From contig CM022672.1 of assembly GCA_012295275.1 (NCBI GenBank), positions 8,709,034 through 8,769,033 on the forward strand: a stretch of DNA of 60,000 nt, read 5' to 3'. The position numbers were made by a program, and so were the translations under genes. This document shows, in pieces, positions 12,759 to 24,679 of this stretch. The first letter of the stretch is position 1. Every line of letters begins with the position of its first letter. Under the pieces are notes generated by a model. That model was not told the DNA's origin. It saw only the letters and a list, made by a program, of their open reading frames with translations, and ran no database searches. This DNA comes from Chrysomallon squamiferum. Taxonomy: Eukaryota; Mollusca; Gastropoda; Neomphalida; Peltospiridae.

Positions 12759-15700
12759 TAAATTTAGTTTGAATTCAACACTGATGCTAAAAAATAACAT
12801 TTAAGAAAAAGAAATGAAGAAAAAAAAAAAAAAAAATCCCAGTATATTTACATTAAATTCGTTATAAAATAATATGACAGGTTTTTTTTGGATTCCTTGA
12901 TACTGAACATGTAAAATAATTTAATCACCTTATTATTTCTGAGCATTAATAAATTTAATGTGCGTTTATTTTTTTTTTTTATTATTATTTTTTTTTTTCC
13001 AGTATCTTTGACTCTGTGAAACTGCAAAACAAATTTTAAAACTAAAAAAAAAAAAATCACTGCAAACTATCATTGTCAAATATTCAGGCTAACTGGTAAT
13101 AGTTATTTCAGCTGTTTTCACAACGTACTCTGAATACAGCTGAAAACTATTACTGACATTGAGTTATTTTGATTCTGCAAGAAAGAAAAAGATTAAATTG
13201 TTTGCAAAAATAAATATCAGATTTATAAAAAAAATTTCAGCAGGAGTCTTGTACATTTGTTATAAAAAAAAAAAAATAATAATAATAATAATATTAATAA
13301 CAATAAATTGAACTCTCTGTTTTTTCACTCTCTCGACATTATCTCCTTCTATTTTCTAAAAGAGATATACACATAGTAATGTACACCCACTCACACATAC
13401 AGAAATATATATTTTTAAATTAAACATTAGCTAGATAACTGTTGCCAGATCTATACATCACAAAGCAATGATTATTAATCTCCCAGTGTTCACACTCATT
13501 CAAATATTTGAACATTATACCAACATCAAATAAAATAAATAATCTTATTATTAAATTATTTATAAATAATATGAGATCTTTCAATCATCTTCACTTTTTT
13601 TTTTTTTAACTTTTTTTTTCTGTTCTCTCTGCAGGAGATTTGACAATATGATGAATATCTTTACCAAAAAAATAAAATAAAATAAAAAAATAAAAATCGT
13701 CACATGAATCCAACATGTTTTTTTTTTTTTTTTTTTTGTTAGTTTCAAGTAAACAACAAGCAGTTAGAATATTTTAAACAAAGTTCATGCAGCAGCAAAG
13801 TGACGAGAATTTACTTGAGAATTCATCCTCATCTTCCTCATTTTCAGCGGCTAGCTCTGCAGGAGATTTCTTTTTTCGACCTATCCGTCCTTCAGTCATC
13901 AACTGTTCCTCCACCACAGGGTCTTTCTTTTTCAGACCATACTGAAAGTTTAATTTAAATAAAAAAAAAAAGATTAATAAATATTAACGAAACCTGTATA
14001 ACAAAGAGACTGTAAAAATATGAAAAACAAGATAAATTTTCAGGGTGATTTTATATTTTAAAAGTAAATTAAATTTTTAAAATATCCTAGATTAAGAAAA
14101 AAGTAAAAATTGTGAAACAAAAAATAGGACTAGATAATATAATTTTAACCAAAAAAAAAAATAAAGAGATAATAATAATAAAATATAGTTTTAACAAAAA
14201 GAGAATAATAATAAAAAATACATAATAAATTTAACATGAATGCTGAAGGTAATCTCATATTTTAAAATAAAAAAACAACATTGTAAATGGAAATTTTAGA
14301 AGAAATATCCATTAAAATTTAATATTTTAAACAAACAAAAAACATTTTTAAAGAAACATCTACTGCACTTTTAATATTTTCAAACAAAAAAGACATTTTT
14401 AAGGAAAGAAAAAAGAGGAATTTTTAAAAAGTTTAATTGTAATAAAATCTGTTCAGAACTAGACCTGCAGATAAAATTTATGAGATGTCTGCTCTGACAG
14501 TCAGATATTATTATTTTTATTTTTATTTTTTTTTTATTTTACTTCCAGAAAATAGTTGTCATAGGAATATTAGTATTCTCTAACACATTACAAAAACTTG
14601 AAAAAAACCTTTCTGTTAAACCTGTGAGAATATGACAAAAGTTAATGGACTAAATCTGAATGTACTGTTAGAATAACTTTACATGATCATACATTACTTT
14701 GACATAGCCGCATGTTTAGCTCTGTTTTATTCACGAATTCAATAAATATCCAACATGTGTTTTAGACCACAGTTGTTTTCAAGTACAGTTGTTTATAAAG
14801 ATGTGAATATACATGGGTGAAGGTTCAAGAATTTAATAAATATCCAGTGGTGTTTTAGACCACTTTAATATAGTTGTTTATAATGATGTGACTATACTTG
14901 GCAGAAGATTCATGATTTCAATATATATCCAATGGTGTTTTAGACCACTACACTTCAATTGTTCAAATAAATACTAACATGTACTACAAATAAGGGAAAA
15001 GTTTAACATTTCTGAAATATCTCTTCTTTTTTTTTACTTTCAGACAAAGATAATTAGTATTTGAACTCTAATATTTTAAATTTAAGATATTTTTAAAAAT
15101 AACTGAACTTTGCATTTGATTACCTATGTTTATGCTTAATTTTTATTTATTTATTTTTTTAATTTTTTATGTTGTATCTAGATTAAAAGATGCAAATAGT
15201 GCTATATACTTTATAAACAATGCATTGTATTAAGTAAAATAAGATAAACAGCACATGAATTTAACTTCCAGTTTAGATCTTTCCAATATTTAATTAAGTC
15301 TCTATTTGTTGCCTGGTTTCTCCAACACTAAAACATTAAACACAAACATACCCACATCATTATTATTATTAACATGCAAATTATTGCTTTTAACTCAGTA
15401 TAAAGGCAAGAATTAGGTTTTGAGAAAACAAGAGATAAAAAAAATAAAAAATAAAATCATATACAGAAGTCTTGGATTCCATCAGCTAAATCTAGATTTG
15501 TTTTTTTTCCAATATTTAATTAAGTCTCTATTTGTTGCTTGGCTTCTCCGACATTAAATAAATTTGATTTGAGACTTTTAAATGAAAAAAAAAAAAAAAA
15601 AATCTATTTTAATTTTTCTAAATGTATTAACAGCAGAGAGGGCAAGTAAAACTAAAGTCAAGTAGTGTAATCATTAGAGAAAAAAAAAAAAAGTCTGTAA

Positions 15701-15815
15701 AAGGTTACATTTACTTCTCATTTTCCATTAATAATTAGTTGTATTTGTACAAAAAAAAAAAAAAAAAAAAAACAACATCTGCTGATGTGTCTAATTCTAT
15801 GTTAATAAACACATT

Positions 15816-15869
<54 letters not shown>

Positions 15870-16195
15870 TTTGTAAAACAAACAGTTATTTGTTTTGACC
15901 CTACAGATTTAAAAATGTCATGACACAAGTCAAATAAAACCATCTGTCGTTTCAAATCTGTATAAAATCTATATCTGTATCTACATTTAAACAAAAAATA
16001 TGTGTATTTCAATAATAATAATAAAAAATAAAAATAAAAAAACTTAAAAATTGGTGTGCCTGAATAACTCAATAAGAAAAATAGATCAGTCACCATATAA
16101 CACACCATCAGGTACAAATATATCTGAACAACTTCGTATAAATCTTTTTTAAATTTATCGATATCTAAAAATAAAAAATAAAAAATAAAATAAAA

Positions 16196-16255
<60 letters not shown>

Positions 16256-17054
16256 ATAATAATTAAATCATGAATAAATAAATAAATAAATAAATAAATA
16301 AAAGTAAAAAAAAAAAGGAAAAAAAATATTTATTACTGAAATATTTCTTAAGATATGAAAGCTTGAATTTAGAGAGGCTTTTATTGTCTTTTCCCCTAAC
16401 TTGATCGAGATTGATGCCAAAAGGTGAATGAATAAAAAAAGTACTAAAAAACAATATTTCATGGCATATGCACACAAAATGTAGAATTTTTACACACTCT
16501 GACAATCTTGGCGTGACAGATGTATGCATTGATCTCTTTAAACGGGGAACTGTCAGATAATTGTTTAAATAAAAAAAAGGAATAAATAACAATAATAATT
16601 AAAAAAGTAATAAACAAAAATTTATCTCCACTATAAATTCATTCTATCAGTGAAACTCGGTGCAAACTCTCCATCCATGCAACTTCACATAAGAAATCTC
16701 ATTCTATCAGTGAAAGCTATATACAAGTGAAAAAACTTGAAATCTAGAACTATATACTTTATCACGTATTGATTGACGCAGTTCCTCTCTCTGTGCTTCC
16801 TGAATTCTGTGCTTTTCTTTCCGCTTCTCTTCAGCTTCTCTCCGTGCCTCAACTATTTCTGGATCTTCTCCTGTTTCTTCTTCTTTTCCATCACCATCAT
16901 CCTTGTCTCCCAGAGCTCCTACAACAATTAACATAGTAATCAACAGCGCTCATAAGAGAAGTAGTTACTCCCCATGTTACTGAAAGAAAATAATTGTCAA
17001 ACTCACCTTTGATCTTGGAATTAAAAGATTTAGTTAAAAGATGTGACTTAAAGA

Positions 17055-17117
<63 letters not shown>

Positions 17118-18040
17118 CTTTATGATGAAAAAGACAATATCAGTAACTAATTGCAATTAAATATTGTTTACATAATCAAATACATCATTTAAGATCAATT
17201 TATCATCCTAAAAGAAATTTTCTTGTGCTTTATTTTGTTATTTTAATGTAGGGTTTTGTACTGCAAATATATCAAACCGTAGGTAATTCAGTGATAAAGA
17301 TGTATAATAAATGATGATGCCAAACCATGAAATAAAGTTGATGATACACATGCACAACATTCTCCCTCTCTCACACACACACACACACACACAGACACAC
17401 CATTTGTGAGATAAATATTATATAAATATATATAAATCTTCACCGACTTAAAAGCTTTCACAACAAAACTTTGTCATAAAGCTCAGTGTATTGATTTCTG
17501 GTACACGAGTATAACATGAGACTGCAAATGGAAATGAAAAAAATATACATTATGATGAGAAGTGCTCTACTTTCACATTAGTGTTTGTCGTGTATTTTAC
17601 AAAAGAGATATCATATGTCATTGTAATTACAGTAATTATCTAAACTAAGTCATGAAAAAGAAGTACAAAAACACGTTATAGCCTGTTATCAGGTACCTTG
17701 AGATGTTATAAAAAAAACCTCCAAATACAATAGAAAATAAAAAATTAATTTTAAGAAAGATGAGAACAACCTGTTCTATCCCCTTAAAAAGGTTAATATT
17801 ATTAATTACATTTTTGTTTAATGCTGTAAATTTAATTCTGTTTTTAAATGTTATTAATTTATATAATAAAAAGATGTTTACAGTTTGTTCCATTAAGAAA
17901 TGTAAGACAATGTAATTTTTGAAAGATGTTATTTTTTTCTCACCATTTAGATGCTTTTCCATTTTATTTATTTGTTTAACACAGAAAAAATAAATATATG
18001 AGTAGTAAGTAAAAATTTCATTTACATATTAAAATAAACA

Positions 18041-18074
<34 letters not shown>

Positions 18075-18611
18075 TTTATGGTGTGAAAACTAAACGTTTA
18101 TGTAGTAATTAATATTTTAATAACTAGAAATCTTAGTTTATACTAAAACACCAACAACTACAAGAAACCTAAGAAAAAGCACTGCACAAATTCTGAAAAT
18201 TACTTCCATTATCTTTAACAATTATTAAACAATTTATTTGCATTTACTCTAAAAGAAAATGAAAACTAAAAGATAATTATCATATTTTAAGTAACTAACA
18301 AAATATCTTAAAACTATTCAAGAAAAAAACTTGCAGTATTTTTTTTTTTTTTTTAAAATATTTCATGCACTGCCAACGTGCAAATAATATTTCCTTCTGA
18401 GAAATCTTTAGAAAAATATATTAACAAAAACACTTTCTGTGAATTTTTCATTAAGGAAGTAACTGTCACGATGCTGAAATATCATCTCTAACTCGCGCAG
18501 TGGCTCACAGCACTGATGCTAATCAACACCATGGAGCGTGCCTCAGACTTCTTCATTCTCAGTAACATTTTTTGTTTGTTTATTACTATTACTGTTATTA
18601 TTTATTTATTA

Positions 18612-18647
<36 letters not shown>

Positions 18648-18849
18648 ATTTTTACTTCACTATATAATTATTTATTTATTTATTATCATTATTATTATTA
18701 TTACTGTTGTTGTTCTTGATGATGATGATACTGTATCAATTCCATTTGATTAAAATAGATAAATAGAAAGATAAATAAATAAACAAAAAAGTAAAAATTA
18801 GAGGAAATAAATGTATAAAAATATCAATTCATCCATGATGATGATGATG

Positions 18850-18880
<31 letters not shown>

Positions 18881-20417
18881 CATATTTTTTCAGTTCAAAG
18901 TTAAAATCTTAAAACTGGCATGAATATACCATTAATACTATTTTTTTCTCCTATTGCCTTTCCTTTGTCAATGCAGTTTTCATAACAGAACTAGCTGTTT
19001 ACAGCATAATACCAAATTAGTAATTTTGAAATAATAATACATACAAAATGATGGACACACTTAGTAAATGATGTTTGTTTTTATATTTATTTATTTAAAA
19101 AAAACACAAAAAAAACCTCCCAAAAACCCAACATTTATGAAAGAAAAGAAAAAGAAAGAATAAAAAAGTTGTGACATAAATTTTAAAAATCAACTTATCA
19201 TTTTGGGTCTTTGAATTAATTATTATTATTATTATTATTTTTATATAATAATTTCCATTTCTTTTTAATAAATAAAATGATCCACCATAGCATAAAGGTT
19301 TAAGATATTTGATAAATAATTTTGTCTTTTTCTTTCTTTCTCATGCCCACGTATTCATCCTCACATGTATACAAGATATGTTCATTATATATTAATGTTA
19401 ACTGACTTAAAAAATATTACAATATAACTTTATCAATAAAACACATTGGAAAAAAAAAAAAAAAAAATTTTTTTTAAAATGAGAAGTTTTCTACTTTCCT
19501 TATTAATTTTACTTCCAACCTTCTGATTATTATCTGATGGGCAAAAAAAACCATGAATAAAAACTACAAAACCAGTGAGGTAAAGCTCACCTTGTATCTG
19601 AAAAACCATATGAGTTCCAGAACTACAATTATCAAGATCAAATTTTTATTCTGGCCTTATTGAGAATTACTAGAAGTATTAACTCTAAATTTGGGCAAAT
19701 TTTGGTTTTTAACATATATAATGTTAAAGTTCAGCATAGTTTTATTTATTTATTTATTTTTTATTTATATATATATATATATGTTCATTGTCTAAGAATA
19801 TTTTTTTTTTTTTTTTTTTTTTTAGAACTACTATAAAGTTCTGTAAGAAACTTATTTATTAAAAAAAAAATTAAACTTTCAAAAATAATACAAGAAAATT
19901 ATAACCATTTTTTTTAATACAAGATTTTAAAAATCTGAATTTACTTCAAAGAATCCTAAAACATAATATTACTTTAAGATTTATCAAATTAGACTTACTT
20001 AACATTTAAAAAAACTTTTAAGAATGTTAATGCTACTTTTCTTAATTCAGTGAATCCTCAGAAAATTGTAAGAATCTTTTAAGGAAGTTAATTTTATTTT
20101 TCTAAATTCAATGTACCATGAAAAAATTCAAAGATCTTTTAAGAACATTTTTCTTAGTTCAATGAACCATGAAAAAAATTTAAGAATCATTTAAGAATGC
20201 TAATTTTATTTTTCTGAATTCAATGAACACTGATGAAACTGTTAATCATTATTATTAATTTAGTGAACACCAAAGAAAATTTATAAATTTGGAAATTAAA
20301 ATAATGTATAAATGTTAAGATTTATGAAAACCCTAAGTTCTGGTTCTATCCCAACAAGAAGATGAAAGACTTTGTAACTTCTAACATTTTCATTTTGACA
20401 TACAACACAATTATGAA

Positions 20418-20462
<45 letters not shown>

Positions 20463-21237
20463 TGATTAATCATCATCATCATCTATTTTTTTTGTATGTA
20501 ACCTCTATCTTCTTAAAGAAACCAATTTGTATAAAAATCCTATTTTTGCTTTTTCTTACTTATGTTTCTTTCTACCTTTTTCCTTGTTTCTTTCATTTTT
20601 GTTTTTCTTCTTCTTTTTTAAAAATATTATTAATTATTTTTAATTGTACAATATAAAAATAGCAGAAGAGGTATCCCTTGTTTCATGCAATCTAATTTTC
20701 ATGCATTTTTATGATAAAGAAATTTTTGAAATAAATAAATAAGTAATAAAACAAACTATTTAATATGCATTAAAACAAGTCAAATGGCAGTTAATTTATC
20801 TACATAATCAAAATTCACTGTATTTGTATTTTCACACAGGATTGCTAGAGTCTTACACAATACTTATCTGTCAAATTCATTTCACATATTTATGTGTTAA
20901 TTTCTTCGATAAAGTCATCAAGTAAAACAAAGGATACCTGCATTTTTCTTCTATAGAATTAACATATGCTGTCTGGCATGAATGTTTTGTATATAAAGTC
21001 AAAGTGGAGCTCTTTCTGAAATAGTTTATTTTAATTATCAATTTATAATAAATAACATTTTTATTACTATTTTATTTATTTATTTATTTATTTATAATCA
21101 TATTATTAGTAGTAGTAATAAATGTTTTAATTACTATTATATTTATTTATTTATTTATTTATATATTACTTAATTATTAATGATTATTGTCAGATAACAA
21201 AAATAAATGAAGTTCTCAGTTTGAATTTAGTTAATTC

Positions 21238-21297
<60 letters not shown>

Positions 21298-24200
21298 TGT
21301 TATTATTAGCTGACAGTTCCTGTCCTCAAATCATTTATCTGCCATGCAAACAAACAAACAAACAAAAAAAAAAGTATAAAACATCTAGAAGTGAGGCATC
21401 TGGCCAAGTGCAAATTTTAGATGTAGGTTTAAAACTCAGCAACATTTTATATTATGTGGCTGTCAAACTGGATACTGTTATTTGTTTTGAGATTAATCAG
21501 TGATGAATTGGCTCTGTGTTGGCTGCATGGAATAGCTGTTAATACCCTGCAAGTGGGATAAGGTTTTTGTGCTGTGAAAAAGAGAGAAGATGAAAAAAAA
21601 AAACTGAAAAAAAAACAACTAACCCACCAAAAGTTCTTAGCCTCTGTTATGTCATTATAGTGACTGCAGTATTTTTGGTAACAAATAAACAAAGACTGCA
21701 ATTGTATTGTTTTTTTTAAAAAGAGTTTTTTCTTTGATCAGTTAGTTAGCAATTTATGTTTAACCTTCAGTGGAAATAATGATTTGTAACATATTTTAAA
21801 TAACTGCATAGTTTCCAAATATTAATTATCTGTATTGTATTTTTAAAAAATATGTATAATTTTAACTCAAAATATTTTTGCAATTAATAAACTTTCTAAT
21901 CGTGACTTACTTTTTCTTATTATTATTTTACATTTTTAATATTTATTTGTTTATATATGTATTTTTTTGTTTCCCAAAATATTTAAAATTAAAATGTAGG
22001 ACTACATTTGCCATATTTTAAGCCATATTTTATTTCAACTCTTTGAACTTCATTAAAATGTTTGATATGAGCATTTAATTATGATAAACTGAATGTTTTA
22101 TAAACATAATATAAAAATCAAAAAGAAGAAAAATATCTACTAAATTTCATGCTTACATTCCCCCTATTGTTCATGCAAAATCTGTCTTTGAAATGCAATC
22201 TAGGGGCCTGGGTTGTTGCCCAGGAATCAGAAAATTGATGTATTTGTAGATTTTTTTAAAGTTAAAGGATGAAAAAAAAATTATTCTTGTAAAACAATTA
22301 CAACCTCATTATATTCCCATCTGATTTATTGATTAAATATTTAAAACTTTTTCAGTTACCTTTTAATTAAATTTCCTGATGTATAGCTTTCATAGTTTGG
22401 TAATTATAAACCCATATATGTTGTACTTAAATGGTCTACATTGGAATACAGAACATTTGTACATGTCGTATTTAAAAGTCAATATTGAAATAAAAAATAT
22501 TTTTATATGTTGTAGTTAAAAATATATATACTGAAATGTAGAATATTTTTATGTTATATTTAAAAGTCAGTACAGGAGAAAAAAAATATATATATTTTTA
22601 TCTGTTGTATTTAAAAGTCAGAAATACAGAACATTTTTACATGTCACATTTAAAAGTCAATATTGAAATATAGAACAATTTTACATGTTTGTATTTACAA
22701 GTCAGTATTGAAATATAGAACACTTCAACAAGTATTTAAAAGCCACTGTCAGAATAGAGAACATTCTTATGTTTTTAAAAGTCACTATTGGAGTAAATAA
22801 CATTTTTATGTTTGTATTTAAATGTGAGTACTTGAACATGGATTATATTAACATGTATTTAATAGGTAATACTGAAAAAAAATATTAAATTTTTTTTTAT
22901 TGATATTATGAAAATTAAAAAAAATAATACCTACACAATATATTTGATTATTAATTTATGGATAAAAACCCAGTCCTAAAGATAAAAAAAAAAAATCTCA
23001 ATAACTCAAAAGTTTTTAGAAATATTTTTAAAATCATGCAATGTGCACTGCATTCAAGTTAATATCTTTCTGACTGTATTAAAAAATAAATGATAATAAT
23101 TTTAAAAAAAAAGTAAACCAATGAGTTCACTGAAAGAGAAAAAAAATAATCTGAATTTTTGTTGTTAATGTCGCTCACCTGCTGTAGCTCCTGAACAGGT
23201 AAAAAATAAAAAAATAATATAAAAAGAGAACATACCTGTTATCTTAGCCGAAACATGACATATAACAAAACATACATGTATATTCAAAATAAACACACAA
23301 AAAGCAAAACAACTGCCAACACTTGCAATATTGCAGTCATATTATTTCCAATAAATACATTTTTTAGCAATTTCAGAAATTATAATGGTAATAATTTTTT
23401 GAGTTATCATTCTGAAATACTGTAAATCGCAAAATACTTTTGCAAATTCTTAACAATTATGTTTTAGATATTATTTGCTTTGCATACAGAACCATTGTAA
23501 ATAAAGACATTTTGTTTACTTGCAAAGAAGATAAACTGTATGAAATACAGTTTTAAGATGTTTTATATCAATGTTATTATTTCTGAATGTTTGATATACC
23601 AGTTTTGCTAAAATGTTAACATTTTCCTTGTAAATGTTTTTGCTAAACCATTTTTGTGATTTACATTATTAAATAATTTATTCATGCTAAATGAATTAAT
23701 AATAATAAAGCATTAATTTGAGTAACACAATAATTGAATATACATGCATTTGTGTTGAGATTAGAATTAAACAGAAAGAAAAACAATCTGTAAAATGATT
23801 CACAAAAATATCATTGGAAATTGACTATTTATCATTGCGAAAGTTGTTAATTATTAACATCGACCATTCAAAATGTTAAAGATAATTTAGAAATAAAGAA
23901 AAAAATACTTTTTATAATTAACTTCATTGGATGTTTATGATACAGAATTTCAAGGAATGTTTAAAGAGTTTCATATTTAATTTATAGAAACAGATGTGGT
24001 TATATATTTTGTAACATGCCTTCACATGGTAGCACCAATATTATAAGGGAAAAGACTTTGAAATAAACCTAGAAGTGGATGCTGTAGAAATAGATCTTAA
24101 TCTCACTCCCACACAGAGCGAAAGAAAGATAAATGAATCAAGGAAACACAGAAGGTAAGAAAAAACTCGAACTCAAACTGCTGGGATACTTACCAAACAG

Positions 24201-24644
24201 CTCTCCTACAGAACAAAATGAAAAACTGTGCACATGAACTAATAATAACAACAAAAACAATACCAAGAAAAAAAAAAAAAAAACACCACAAAAAAAACAC
24301 CAAAAACCCCAAACAAACAACAATAAAACAAAACAAAACAAACAACAAAACTAAAAACAATAATAACAAAATAACTAAAAACATTTCAGCAACTGAATTT
24401 AACATTAAATAAAATAATAATTATAATTATAAAATAAAACAAAAAGCAGTAAGTACTTAAACTTAGTGGATAAATTTTGCTCATAATCTGACTGCAAATA
24501 CGAAGACAAAAATAATTTTAGATGACATGAGATGATTTGATGTTTGAATATTATCTGTTATAATAATAACGATGATGATAAATAAAAATTAAATTTTCAA
24601 TGAAATTAAAATAATGGGTGCAATATATTTTATATTCAATAAAA

Positions 24645-24679
<35 letters not shown>

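Larger units (their letters stand above)
9077..13773 (-). other. cpx: Alternative last intron / 3' UTR of short-form complexin
   Basis: The sequence between the two alternative ends of complexin is an intron for the CAAX form and contains the 3' UTR of the short form. Positions 9090-9200 stay GC-richer than the rest but show no coding frame. The remainder holds A tracts, (AAT)n at 10020 and a pair of diverged duplicates at 11.33-11.60 kb. No further coding exon was seen. Confidence 0.7.
13942..16757 (-). other. cpx: Complexin intron between helix exon and C-terminal exon
   Basis: This 2.8-kb GT-AG phase-0 intron lies inside the codons for the central helix. It contains three about-90-bp imperfect tandem copies at 14.73-14.97 kb, a repeated 75-bp pair at 15.27/15.49 kb, (GT)n, a long (AAAT)n array and one copy of a dispersed repeat (16405-16563). 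Confidence 0.85.

Noticed and set aside
16707-16943. 78-codon continuous ORF over the helix exon as a stand-alone protein
   Set aside because: Its first eight or so codons and its last codons (after RDK) are intronic. The real exon is bounded by an AG at 16919-16920 and a GT at 16757-16756.
17001-17014. 7-nt microexon candidate (ATCAAAG before GTGAGT) upstream of the helix exon
   Set aside because: Length is not a multiple of three and would shift the complexin frame. The acceptor lacks a good tract. Similar AG-AT...AG-GT strings at about 19.59 kb (ATACAAG) and 23.24 kb (ATAACAG) have the same problem.
21391-21440. tRNA-like words TGGCCAAGTG and GGTTTAAAACTC
   Set aside because: The spacing between the boxes is far too short for a tRNA and no copies were noticed in the window. 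Probably chance.
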